From positions 1 through 28,455 of IMG/VR virus record IMGVR_UViG_3300032073_002705: a stretch of 28,455 bases of DNA. The stretch is one strand, 5' to 3'. A program made the translations under genes and the position numbers. This DNA comes from a virus. Positions within the stretch are counted from its first letter, which is position 1, and each line of letters opens with the position of its first letter. Shown here piece by piece: positions 14,021 through 21,146 of the stretch. The notes under the pieces are model-generated. The model was not told the origin of the DNA and made no database searches. It worked only from the letters and a program-made list of their open reading frames with translations.

Positions 14021-15600
14021 TGAAACCTTATTATGAACGTAATGATTATGTAATTGATTCTGATATCAATTGCAATTTTGAAGATCTGCTAGAGATGACT
14101 CCTGATCAATTTCGACAGTGGGTTGTTGATATGCGTAAAGAGATAAAGGTTGTATGGGATACATATGGTTGTCCTCCACGGACTGGTAAAGATGAGAAAG
14201 ACATCGTGGATTCATTCAACAAGATTGCAGAGTATCCTGTACATCAGTTTACCCACACAGACGAACTGTCTGATGTTGATGATGATGTGATAATCAACAA
14301 ATCTAGAATGGGTGTTGAGGTTGATCAGTGGTTTTCAAATATGTTTAAGACTAGAATCAACTATACAGAGAAAGACAACGGATACTCAATTTACGATCTA
14401 GTAGCAGACGATACACGATTAGATCAGGTTGTCAAGGGTGCTACTCGTCATCTTCGTCGGGACTCCTTTTATACACACGCACTCTCTGCAATAAAGCACA
14501 GCACCAAATACGCCATCGTAGATGTTGCTAGTGGTGATGAGTGGATGGGTGTGTTCTTCTCTAATCCTTCTATCTTTTCCGGACATGATTTTCTTCTTGA
14601 ACAGATCAAGATCCGCGAAGGTGCAAATTCTGGATACTTCCAACTTGAACAGGATGATGTTCTTCAACTTACCAGAGAACAAGTAGAGAAGTGGAAGGAC
14701 AAGATGTCCTACAGACATCATTCAACTTTCGATATTAATACTATGCCAGATGATAAAGTATATGCAATTCGTATATATAAAACGGGAAGAAAAGTTTTTC
14801 CTGCTGGATTTAAATCATTTAGAATCGGGTATATTCAACCTGCTGTGAATTTCCCCCCAATGACTGCGAAATATTTATATGAACGATTTACCGAAGACAT
14901 CAAAGATCAAGAACGAATTGTTATCTACGATCCATCAAGTGGGTGGGGTGGCCGCATACTTGGCGCTATGGGTTGTCGGGATGATCGTAGCATTCATTAT
15001 GTGGGGACTGATCCAAATCCTGATAATTTTTATGGGGATAATTCTGGTAGTAAGTACGAGTCTCTCGCTACTTTTTACAATACCAAAACTTATAGAGGAA
15101 ATCCATTCTTTTCCAGAACTAATACGTTCCGGCAATTTATGGAAGGATCAGAAGAAATCGGAAAACACCCAGACTTCCAACAGTACAAAGGAAACGTAGA
15201 TCTTATATTTACATCACCTCCATATTTCAATAGAGAGGCTTATAGTGAAGACGAAAACCAATCATATAAGAAGTATGGATCATCATATGAATCATGGCGA
15301 GATGGATTCTTGCGACCAACACTGGAGACATGCTATGAGTGGTTACGACCTAACAGATATTTACTATGGAACGTGGCAGATGTATTAGTTAGTGGAAAAT
15401 ATCTACCAATTGAACAAGACAGTATTGACATTCTGGAATCATTAGGTATGATATACAGATACACATTAAAGATGGGACTAGAGGGAATGCCTGGTCAGAA
15501 TCGAGTAGACGAAGATGGTATTCCTAAATGTAAAAACTTTTGTAAAGTAAATGATAAATATTTGAAGTACGAACCAGTGTTCGTGTTTTTCAAGCCTTGA
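14017..15600 (+). CDS. SAM-dependent DNA methyltransferase with long N-terminal region
   Basis: This 527-residue protein has a C-terminal amino-methyltransferase domain. Motif I, which binds S-adenosylmethionine, is YDPSSGWGGRILGAMG at 304-319. An acidic residue suited to motif II follows (VGTDPNPDN, ~329-337), and motif IV, the catalytic loop, is FTSPPYF at 398-404. SPPY is characteristic of N4-cytosine and some N6-adenine methyltransferases. The order I before IV is the gamma/alpha-type order, not beta. The N-terminal ~270 residues are not recognised and may hold the DNA-recognition part. No restriction endonuclease gene is adjacent, so it is an orphan enzyme, perhaps protecting phage DNA. 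It overlaps gene 46 by four bases; two consecutive ATG codons make the exact start uncertain by one residue. Confidence 0.82.
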   Translation: MMKPYYERNDYVIDSDINCNFEDLLEMTPDQFRQWVVDMRKEIKVVWDTYGCPPRTGKDEKDIVDSFNKIAEYPVHQFTHTDELSDVDDDVIINKSRMGVEVDQWFSNMFKTRINYTEKDNGYSIYDLVADDTRLDQVVKGATRHLRRDSFYTHALSAIKHSTKYAIVDVASGDEWMGVFFSNPSIFSGHDFLLEQIKIREGANSGYFQLEQDDVLQLTREQVEKWKDKMSYRHHSTFDINTMPDDKVYAIRIYKTGRKVFPAGFKSFRIGYIQPAVNFPPMTAKYLYERFTEDIKDQERIVIYDPSSGWGGRILGAMGCRDDRSIHYVGTDPNPDNFYGDNSGSKYESLATFYNTKTYRGNPFFSRTNTFRQFMEGSEEIGKHPDFQQYKGNVDLIFTSPPYFNREAYSEDENQSYKKYGSSYESWRDGFLRPTLETCYEWLRPNRYLLWNVADVLVSGKYLPIEQDSIDILESLGMIYRYTLKMGLEGMPGQNRVDEDGIPKCKNFCKVNDKYLKYEPVFVFFKP

Positions 15601-15611
15601 AAGGAAACATT

Positions 15612-17057
15612 ATGGCTAAAAAGAAGAAGACAAGTGACTTAACTTATATTATGAACCCTCGTTGCGGGTGGTGTAAAAAGGCGGATCCTGTAGTAGAAGA
15701 ACTTCGTGCTGCTGGACATGATATTACGATTCTAGATGTTACCGATACTGATGCTGCAAAGAAGTCTCAAGAACTTCAGGCAAAGTTTAACATCCAGTGT
15801 GGTACTCCTTTGTTCCTTGATGCCAAGACTGGTAACAGTGTATGTGGTATGCGAGGTAAGGAGATTCTTGAGAAGTGGGCAAACGGAGAAGAGATCCCTG
15901 CACCTCCACCTCGTCCGAAGCCCCAGAACGCTCCTCAGCGTCCTCAGAACGCGCCTCAGCAACCCCCAGCAGAACAATGGCCCAAGACTCAGTTCATTAA
16001 GTTGGATTATGTTTGGGTGGATGGTAAGAAGAACAAGCAACTTCGTTCTAAGACAAAGTTTGTAACCCTCACGCTAGAACAGCCACCTACTCCTGAATAT
16101 CTTCTTGGTGTTCTTCCTGAGTCTGGCTTTGATGGTTCGAGTACAAACCAAGCAAAGACGGAAGACAGCGATTGTATCCTCCGACCTGTTAGGGTTTATC
16201 CTAATGTTCAGGATCGAGGAAGAGATCCTTCGTTCGTTGTTATGTGTGAGGTATTTGATTCTAATGGCAAACCCCATAAGAGCAACACTCGAGCCACACT
16301 TCGTCGTACACTAGAACGTGTTGGTGGTGCTGATGATCTCTGGTTTGGTATTGAACAAGAATACACGATTATAGAATCAAACAGTGACAAACCAATTGGA
16401 TGGCCTGATGGTGAACCAAAACCACAGGGTGATTACTACTGTGGAATGGGTAGCACTAATGTCAAAGGAAGGCGACTTGCAGAACAACATGCGTTCCTCT
16501 GTAACAACAGTGGAGTCCTTCTAGATGGGTTTCATCCTGAAGTCATGCTCTCCCAATGGGAGTATCAGACTCGTCCCAAGATCGCTCTTCGTGCTGCTGA
16601 TGATCTCTGGTTTACACGATATCTTCTTCACAAGACTGCTGAGATGATGGACATGACAATCAGTTTCGATCCTAAGCCAGTAGATGGTGACTGGAACGGA
16701 TCCGGCGCACACATCAATTTCTCAACCAAGGTAATGAGAGAATCATCTAGTATGGACTATCTAAACCTCATGTGTGCAACTCTCAAGGACACACACGATG
16801 AAGCAATTGCTTCATACGGACCAGGAAATGAACGTAGGTTGAGTGGTAAGCACGAAACTTCTGCAATTGATATCTTCAGTTGGGGAGAGTGTGATAGATC
16901 TGCTTCAATTCGTATCCCACACAGCACATCCAATAACAATGGTATTGGTCATGTAGAAGATAGACGACCTGCTGCTAACGTAGATCCTTATGAAGCACTG
17001 AACTACCTTACTACTCAGATCGTAACAATCTCTCAAGAAGTTCTCGTCGCTACATAA
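15612..17057 (+). CDS. Glutaredoxin-like domain fused to type II glutamine synthetase
   Basis: The protein has 481 residues. Residues ~1-95 form a glutaredoxin/thioredoxin-like domain with redox motif C18-G-W-C21 and cis-Pro segment GTP at 64-66. A Pro/Gln-rich linker (~96-124) follows. Residues ~126-481 are a full-length glutamine synthetase of the eukaryotic-type GSII class: DYVWVDG, FDGSSTNQ, WFGIEQEYT (E248, E250), EVMLSQWEYQ (E310, E317), GSGAHINFST (H367), RRLSGKHET (E415), DRSASIRIP (R429, R434) and VEDRRPAANVDP (E449, R451). These correspond to the metal-, glutamate- and ATP-binding residues of human GS, so ATP-dependent glutamate + ammonia to glutamine activity is likely. ATG 15612 follows AAAGGA; the in-frame TTG 15597 lies in the methyltransferase end. 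It is an accessory metabolic gene, unusual in a phage. Confidence 0.9.
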   Translation: MAKKKKTSDLTYIMNPRCGWCKKADPVVEELRAAGHDITILDVTDTDAAKKSQELQAKFNIQCGTPLFLDAKTGNSVCGMRGKEILEKWANGEEIPAPPPRPKPQNAPQRPQNAPQQPPAEQWPKTQFIKLDYVWVDGKKNKQLRSKTKFVTLTLEQPPTPEYLLGVLPESGFDGSSTNQAKTEDSDCILRPVRVYPNVQDRGRDPSFVVMCEVFDSNGKPHKSNTRATLRRTLERVGGADDLWFGIEQEYTIIESNSDKPIGWPDGEPKPQGDYYCGMGSTNVKGRRLAEQHAFLCNNSGVLLDGFHPEVMLSQWEYQTRPKIALRAADDLWFTRYLLHKTAEMMDMTISFDPKPVDGDWNGSGAHINFSTKVMRESSSMDYLNLMCATLKDTHDEAIASYGPGNERRLSGKHETSAIDIFSWGECDRSASIRIPHSTSNNNGIGHVEDRRPAANVDPYEALNYLTTQIVTISQEVLVAT

Positions 17058-17082
17058 TAGTAAACTCTAACAAAGGATAATT

Positions 17083-17832
17083 GTGTCTAAAAGAAATTCA
17101 AAAAAACTACTTGAACGTGCATACGGAAAAGAACCAGAATTTAATGCATTTGATCTTAGTTCAGACGAATACGATTGGAATCTGTCCAAGGCATATTCTT
17201 GGTACAGAACAAACTCTACTACAAAGCAAGAAAAGGCATGGACGTTAGACTATATGAAAGAGAAAGGATTCTCGAAGGATGATATGTCCTATGTTAAGTC
17301 TTTGCCAGCAAAAAGTTTTTTAAATCAAGGAAGATTTTTCAGACTTAGTACTAGGGGTGCTACACACAAGGCACAACGAATCAAAGATATGGATGCGTTT
17401 CTTTCTTCTTCTATCAGAGAAGGTAAGAAGAAGAAAGAAACTGCTCCACCCAGAAAGAGTGTTCAGGATTATATCCGTGAACAAGTAGAAGAGTATCTAG
17501 GCGATCTTGAACATAAGATCGATGATATTACTGCGAAATTGTCAAAGAAAGAAAAGGTTGAGTTTTCTATTCTTTCTTGGCTAAAATCTAATGATGTAAA
17601 GTCAGTTCAGGCAAAACGTATTGCAGAATATTGGAAACCTCTTGCTGATGAGATTCAACAGGCAATAAATAAAGAGGATCCTCAACTCACAGAAGGATAT
17701 AGTTTTATGGGTAGGGTTGCACTTAAGCGTCTTCATAAAACACTTATTGAGTGGATTGAAGTATGCAGTCAGTATGCAATTGATGTTAAGCCTATTAGAA
17801 AAAAGAGAAGAAAGAAAAATGTCTCTAAATAA
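17083..17832 (+). CDS. Hypothetical protein, basic, possible coiled coil
   Basis: This 249-residue protein is not recognised. The N-terminal half contains DYNLSKAYSWYR-like aromatic segments (EYDWNLSKAYSWYRTN, ~29-44) and FLNQGRFFRLSTRGATH (~80-96). A Lys-rich linker (~112-125) leads to a helical, probably coiled-coil segment SVQDYIREQVEEYLGDLEHKIDDI and a C-terminal helical domain. It ends in a strongly basic tail (RKKRRKKN). Composition suggests nucleic-acid contact, but no catalytic motif is visible. The start is GTG 17083 with AAAGGA ten bases before it; no ATG is available near the ribosome-binding site. Its last 14 bases overlap the next gene. It lies in the accessory stretch between genes 46 and rnh. 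Confidence 0.75.
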   Translation: MSKRNSKKLLERAYGKEPEFNAFDLSSDEYDWNLSKAYSWYRTNSTTKQEKAWTLDYMKEKGFSKDDMSYVKSLPAKSFLNQGRFFRLSTRGATHKAQRIKDMDAFLSSSIREGKKKKETAPPRKSVQDYIREQVEEYLGDLEHKIDDITAKLSKKEKVEFSILSWLKSNDVKSVQAKRIAEYWKPLADEIQQAINKEDPQLTEGYSFMGRVALKRLHKTLIEWIEVCSQYAIDVKPIRKKRRKKNVSK

Positions 17833-18133
17833 CATAATCGATTTCCGCGTCAGAGATCCTCAAGGTAATATGGTAACATACAACCGAGGGGATTATGTTC
17901 GACAAAGTGGTAATATTTATGTTGCAATGAGAGAGACTAGCGGGTATGATCCTAGACATGGTGAACGTGGTGGATGGAAAATTATTACCACGAACAGAAT
18001 AGAAGACTTTGATTATACTAACGATGCACCTAAAAATCCAAGTGAAGGCGATAAGTGGTTAGATGCCACTTCCGGTAAGATGTTTCATCGAATAAGAAAC
18101 ACTGATGGATCTGGATCTTGGGTAGAATTTTGA
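17819..18133 (+). CDS. Small carbohydrate-binding-like / fibre-like protein
   Basis: This is a 104-residue protein. Residues 20-54 (YNRGDYVRQSGNIYVAM, then GWKII) resemble the small aromatic chitin-binding module found in chitinases and phage fibres: Tyr-x-x-Gly-Asp-x-Val, then Tyr-x-Ala, then Trp. Residues 69-104 (DAPKNPSEGDKWLDATSGK, then GSWVEF) match the short repeat found in many phage tail-fibre and virion proteins (APSNPxxGDxWxD-type). A virion adhesin or decoration role is therefore inferred. ATG 17819 overlaps the preceding gene by 14 bases and has an AGAAG-type site. No signal peptide is present. It is a structural-type gene in a replication cluster, which is out of place. Confidence 0.65.
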   Translation: MSLNNIIDFRVRDPQGNMVTYNRGDYVRQSGNIYVAMRETSGYDPRHGERGGWKIITTNRIEDFDYTNDAPKNPSEGDKWLDATSGKMFHRIRNTDGSGSWVEF

Positions 18134-18142
18134 TATGAACTA

Positions 18143-18157
18143 GGAGATTTTAAAATT
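18143..18157 (+). promoter_or_regulatory. Ribosome-binding site with probable AUU start codon (rnh)
   Basis: GGAG at 18143-18146 is followed eight bases later by ATT at 18155-18157, then ATT TTA TTG. No ATG or GTG is in frame between the upstream TGA (18131-18133) and codon 20 or beyond. The TTG at 18164 is 17 bases from GGAG, too far for normal initiation. Initiating at ATT restores the MILLD-type N-terminus with the first catalytic aspartate. Confidence 0.55.
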
Positions 18158-18988
18158 ATTTTATTGGACAACAATCAGTTGATAATTGCCAGTTTGTTTC
18201 AGTCAATGAAGCAAGAGGCAGAATTAAGCGAAGATTTGGTACGTCATCTTATTCTTAACACGTATAGGATGTACAGGACTAAATTCAAAGCGAAGTATGG
18301 TGAAATTGTTATCTGTAGTGACGGTGGTAGCGATTGGCGTAAGGAATTGTTTCCGCTATACAAAGCAAACAGAAAGAAGAGTCAAGCAAAGTCTGAGATC
18401 GACTGGTCTAAAATGCATGACATCATGAATGTTATTCGTGGAGAGATGCAAGAGAACTTCCCGTACAAGAATGTACAGATCAGGGGAGTAGAGGCAGATG
18501 ACATCATTGCTACTCTGGCAAAACATTACCACACACAAGAAAAGATCTTGATCGTTTCTAATGATAAGGACTTCCAGCAGTTGCAGAAGTATCCTAATGT
18601 GGAACAATACAGTCCACTGAAGAAGCGTTTGGTTGCGTGTCCGGATCCTGAACAGTTCATAGTCTATCATATTATCAAAGGCGACACCTCTGATGGAATT
18701 CCAAACATTCTATCTGATGACGATTCTTTTGTAGATGAAAACAAAAGACAAAAGCCTTGTGGCGAGAAACGTATTGCTGAGATAAAAGAAGATCTGACTA
18801 CATGGAGTAATACAGATAATTGGAAGAGAAATAAATCGTTAATTGATTTTTCTAGTATACCACAGGACGTAGAATCTGTTATACTAGAGGAATATCATAA
18901 AGAACCAAAAGGTAATCGAGGAAAGATTCTCAATTACTTCATTGACAAAAAACTAAAAATACTAACAAATCATATAGAGGAATTTTGA
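18155..18988 (+). CDS. rnh: RNase H / 5'-3' exonuclease (FEN-like)
   Basis: T4 RNase H removes RNA primers and flaps from Okazaki fragments. The product (277 residues from the ATT start) has the FEN/PIN-type acidic residues. D5 is in ILLDNNQ, D56 in VICSDGG, E113/D115/D116 in GVEADDIIATL, D137/D139 in VSNDKDFQQL, and D177/D180 in KGDTSDGIPN. A Lys/Arg-rich patch around LYKANRKKSQAK (~68-79) fits the bridge or arch region that threads the flap. The chosen start is non-canonical; with TTG 18164 the protein would begin M-DNNQ and lose only three residues. It is followed one base later by the small gene before the clamp gene, consistent with a replisome operon. Confidence 0.88.
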   Translation: MILLDNNQLIIASLFQSMKQEAELSEDLVRHLILNTYRMYRTKFKAKYGEIVICSDGGSDWRKELFPLYKANRKKSQAKSEIDWSKMHDIMNVIRGEMQENFPYKNVQIRGVEADDIIATLAKHYHTQEKILIVSNDKDFQQLQKYPNVEQYSPLKKRLVACPDPEQFIVYHIIKGDTSDGIPNILSDDDSFVDENKRQKPCGEKRIAEIKEDLTTWSNTDNWKRNKSLIDFSSIPQDVESVILEEYHKEPKGNRGKILNYFIDKKLKILTNHIEEF

Positions 18989-18989
18989 A

Positions 18990-19190
18990 GTGAAAGGCAA
19001 GAAAAAGAATAGAAATGGTAACAAGTACCAAGATGAAGATGTGAGAGATATTGAACGCGGTGGGCTTCGTAGAGAGAAACGAAAAACCAGAAGAAGAAAC
19101 GAAAAGCAGGCAATTAAAGATATTTATTATGGAACAAAGATCGTAGTGGATGATCTTGATCCAGATCCACTGTACGACTTTGAAGATTGA
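18990..19190 (+). CDS. Small basic protein with acidic aromatic tail, next to clamp gene
   Basis: This is a 66-residue protein. Residues 1-43 are strongly basic (RREKRKTRRRNEK), suited to nucleic-acid binding. The end is acidic with aromatic residues (DDLDPDPLYDFED). A short hydrophobic-acidic C-terminal tail of this sort resembles in outline the clamp-binding peptides of T4 gp45 partners, and the gene lies directly before gene 45, but there is no firm homology. The start is GTG 18990 with AGAGG nine bases upstream, one base after the rnh stop. The gene is small, but the operon position, ribosome-binding site and biased composition support it. Confidence 0.62.
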   Translation: MKGKKKNRNGNKYQDEDVRDIERGGLRREKRKTRRRNEKQAIKDIYYGTKIVVDDLDPDPLYDFED

Positions 19191-19201
19191 TCTTAAGGAG
19201 A

Positions 19202-19211
19202 TTATATTATG
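19202..19211 (+). promoter_or_regulatory. TTATATTATG initiation element at gene 45 (candidate RegA site)
   Basis: The decamer is identical to those at uvsY and gene 44, and it places the start codon as its last three bases after AAGGAGA. In T4, RegA represses gene 45 translation at the start region, so this is a reasonable operator candidate. Confidence 0.4.
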
Positions 19212-19901
19212 ACAACAGCAACAAAAATGACACTTTCACGAACTACGTTGGATGTTCTGAAGAACTATGCGTCCATCAACTCCAACATTCTGGTACGACC
19301 CGGAAACACTCTTACTACAATTTCTGGTGTGAAAAACATCATGGCAGAAGCAGTGGTTGAAGAAACTTTCGATACTGAGTTTGGTATCTGGGATCTTAAC
19401 AAGTTTCTTGGAACGATCTCTCTGTTTGATAGTCCTGTGTTTGATTTCGAGGACAATTTTGTCAGGATTACAAATGGAAACAGCAAGTCAGAGGTAGTAT
19501 ATTATTATTCTGCACCAAACCTACTTACCACTTCCAGCAACAAGATTAATATGCCTGAGAGTGTTATTAGTTTTCAACTGAAGGAAACAGATCTTCAGGA
19601 ACTCCAGAAGGCAGCGTCCGTTCTACAACTTCCAGATCTTGTAGTGAGATCGGGTAATGATAAGATTGAACTTGCAGTTCTTGATAAGGCAGATACTAGC
19701 ACCAATGTATATTCTATTGATGTTGGTGATCTCACGGACAGTTCTGAGTTTTCTTTCTACTTCAAGGTAGATAACATGAAGATGATTTCAGGTGATTATG
19801 ATGTAGACATCACCGAGAAAGTAGTCAGTCAATTTACACACAAGACACAGGATATTAAGTATTGGGTTGCGTTGGAGTCTGATTCTACTTTTACTCGTTG
19901 A
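19209..19901 (+). CDS. 45: Sliding clamp gp45
   Basis: Gp45 is the trimeric PCNA-like clamp that tethers the DNA polymerase and, in T4, also activates late transcription through gp55/gp33. The 230-residue product matches T4 gp45 (228) in length and layout: an N-terminal KMTLSRTTLDVLKNYASINSNILVRPGN, EFGIWDLNKFLGTISLF at ~57-73, and the second repeat starting near LKETDLQELQKAASVLQLPDLVV. It has the usual high content of beta-prone segments and acidic character. Start ATG 19209 has AAGGAG upstream. Gene 44 follows after 16 bases, the conserved 45-44-62 order. Confidence 0.95.
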   Translation: MTTATKMTLSRTTLDVLKNYASINSNILVRPGNTLTTISGVKNIMAEAVVEETFDTEFGIWDLNKFLGTISLFDSPVFDFEDNFVRITNGNSKSEVVYYYSAPNLLTTSSNKINMPESVISFQLKETDLQELQKAASVLQLPDLVVRSGNDKIELAVLDKADTSTNVYSIDVGDLTDSSEFSFYFKVDNMKMISGDYDVDITEKVVSQFTHKTQDIKYWVALESDSTFTR

Positions 19902-19910
19902 TTGAAAGAT

Positions 19911-19920
19911 TTATATTATG
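19911..19920 (+). promoter_or_regulatory. TTATATTATG initiation element at gene 44 (candidate RegA site)
   Basis: This is a third identical copy of the decamer found at uvsY and gene 45, again ending with the ATG. Unlike the other two it has no strong AAGGAG (only GAAAGA). Gene 44 is a known RegA target in T4. Confidence 0.4.
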
Positions 19921-20856
19921 ATTGAAGAATATCTTTGGGTTGAGAAGTACAGACCCCAAAAAATTGAAGACTGTATTCTGCCTGAGTCCATTACGGAAAC
20001 TTTCAATGATATGGTTAAGGTGGGAGAATCACAGAACCTTCTACTTTCTGGATCGGCGGGTTGTGGTAAAACCACAATTGCTAAAGCACTGTGTAATGAA
20101 CTGGACACAGATTACTTGGTAATCAACTGTTCAGAGGATGGGAATATTGATACTCTTAGAACCAAGATCAGAAACTTTGCCAGCACTGTTTCTATTACAG
20201 GTAATAAGAAGATTGTTATTCTTGATGAGTTTGACTATTCAAACGCACAGTCCACACAACCCGCTCTGCGTGGGTTCATTGAAGAGTTCTCGAAGAACTG
20301 TAGGTTCATTCTTACCTGTAACTTCAAGAACAGAATCATCGAACCTCTGCATTCTAGATGCACCTGTATCAACTTTAGCATTCCCAAGGACGAGAAACCT
20401 AAACTTGCAATTAAGTTTATGGATCGTATTAAGTTCATTCTTGATTCCGAAGGTGTAAAGTATGAAGAGAGAGTCCTTGCAGAGTTGATCACTAAACACT
20501 TCCCTGACTTCAGGAGAGTCATCAATGAACTTCAGAGATACTCTGTGTCTGGTGGGATTGATACAGGAATACTCACACAGATCGGTGAGATACATATTAA
20601 GGATCTCATGAAGAACATGAAGGACAAGGACTTTACTTCGTGTAGGAAATGGGTAGTTGAGAATCTAGACAACGCACCAACTGAGTTGTTTAGAAAAATA
20701 TATGATGGATTATATGTACATCTGAATCCATCTTCAATTCCACAGGCGGTGTTGGTGCTTGCGGAATATCAGTATAAGTCTGCGTTTGTAGCAGATCAAG
20801 AAATTAATTTGGTAGCATGTATTGTAGAACTCATGATGGGATGTGAATTAAAATGA
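19918..20856 (+). CDS. 44: Clamp loader ATPase subunit gp44
   Basis: Gp44 is the AAA+ ATPase that, with gp62, opens and loads the gp45 clamp. The 312-residue product (T4: 319) begins with the RFC-type WVEKYRPQKIEDC. Walker A GSAGCGKTT is at 45-53, and Walker B VILDEFD is at about 100-106, with D103-E104-F-D, the T4-like DEFD variant. The SRC arginine-finger motif is at S147-R148-C149 in EPLHSRCTCINF. The C-terminal collar domain follows. The last bases overlap the next gene (ATGA at 20853), so translation of the downstream co-chaperonin gene is coupled. Confidence 0.96.
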   Translation: MIEEYLWVEKYRPQKIEDCILPESITETFNDMVKVGESQNLLLSGSAGCGKTTIAKALCNELDTDYLVINCSEDGNIDTLRTKIRNFASTVSITGNKKIVILDEFDYSNAQSTQPALRGFIEEFSKNCRFILTCNFKNRIIEPLHSRCTCINFSIPKDEKPKLAIKFMDRIKFILDSEGVKYEERVLAELITKHFPDFRRVINELQRYSVSGGIDTGILTQIGEIHIKDLMKNMKDKDFTSCRKWVVENLDNAPTELFRKIYDGLYVHLNPSSIPQAVLVLAEYQYKSAFVADQEINLVACIVELMMGCELK

Positions 20857-21146
20857 AAAAGTTTAAAGCAGAAGGTGATCACTTGATCTTGGAAAAGATC
20901 AATTACGACGAAGAACAAACAACAGCAGGAGGAATCATTTACAAGCCTAAAGATGTGCTTGATTCTTCTTTCTCGGAGGCAAAGATCGTTTCAATGGGTA
21001 AGGGATTTCCCATTCCAAACGGTGATATCCCAGAAGTAAATTATAAGGTAGGCGATGTTGTTCTCTATGATGCTAGATCTCGGATGGGAATGCATCAAGA
21101 TTTTGATGTAATTCGACGAGAACATGTAATTGCAGTGGTGAGTTGA
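20853..21146 (+). CDS. GroES-like co-chaperonin (gp31-type role)
   Basis: The 97-residue protein has the GroES layout: HLILEKINYDEEQTTAGGIIYKPK at 10-33 matches the first strand plus mobile loop, with GGII-Y in place of the GroES GGIVL that contacts GroEL. EAKIVSMGKG at ~42-51 matches the GEVLAVGNG strand, then NGDIPEVNYKVGDVVLYD (~56-73) and the final HVIAVV. In T4, gp31 replaces host GroES so that GroEL can fold the capsid protein gp23; the same role is inferred here. It shows more similarity to bacterial GroES than T4 gp31 does. It lies between genes 44 and 62, overlapping both, which splits the clamp-loader pair. Confidence 0.88.
   Translation: MKKFKAEGDHLILEKINYDEEQTTAGGIIYKPKDVLDSSFSEAKIVSMGKGFPIPNGDIPEVNYKVGDVVLYDARSRMGMHQDFDVIRREHVIAVVS

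Noticed and set aside
14879-15199. A 106-codon frame inside the methyltransferase gene predicts two hydrophobic helices, superficially holin-like.
   Set aside because: It lies wholly within a well-supported gene in another frame and has no ribosome-binding site before its ATG. Hydrophobicity can arise from frame-shifted reading of AT-rich codons. It would need conservation or expression evidence.
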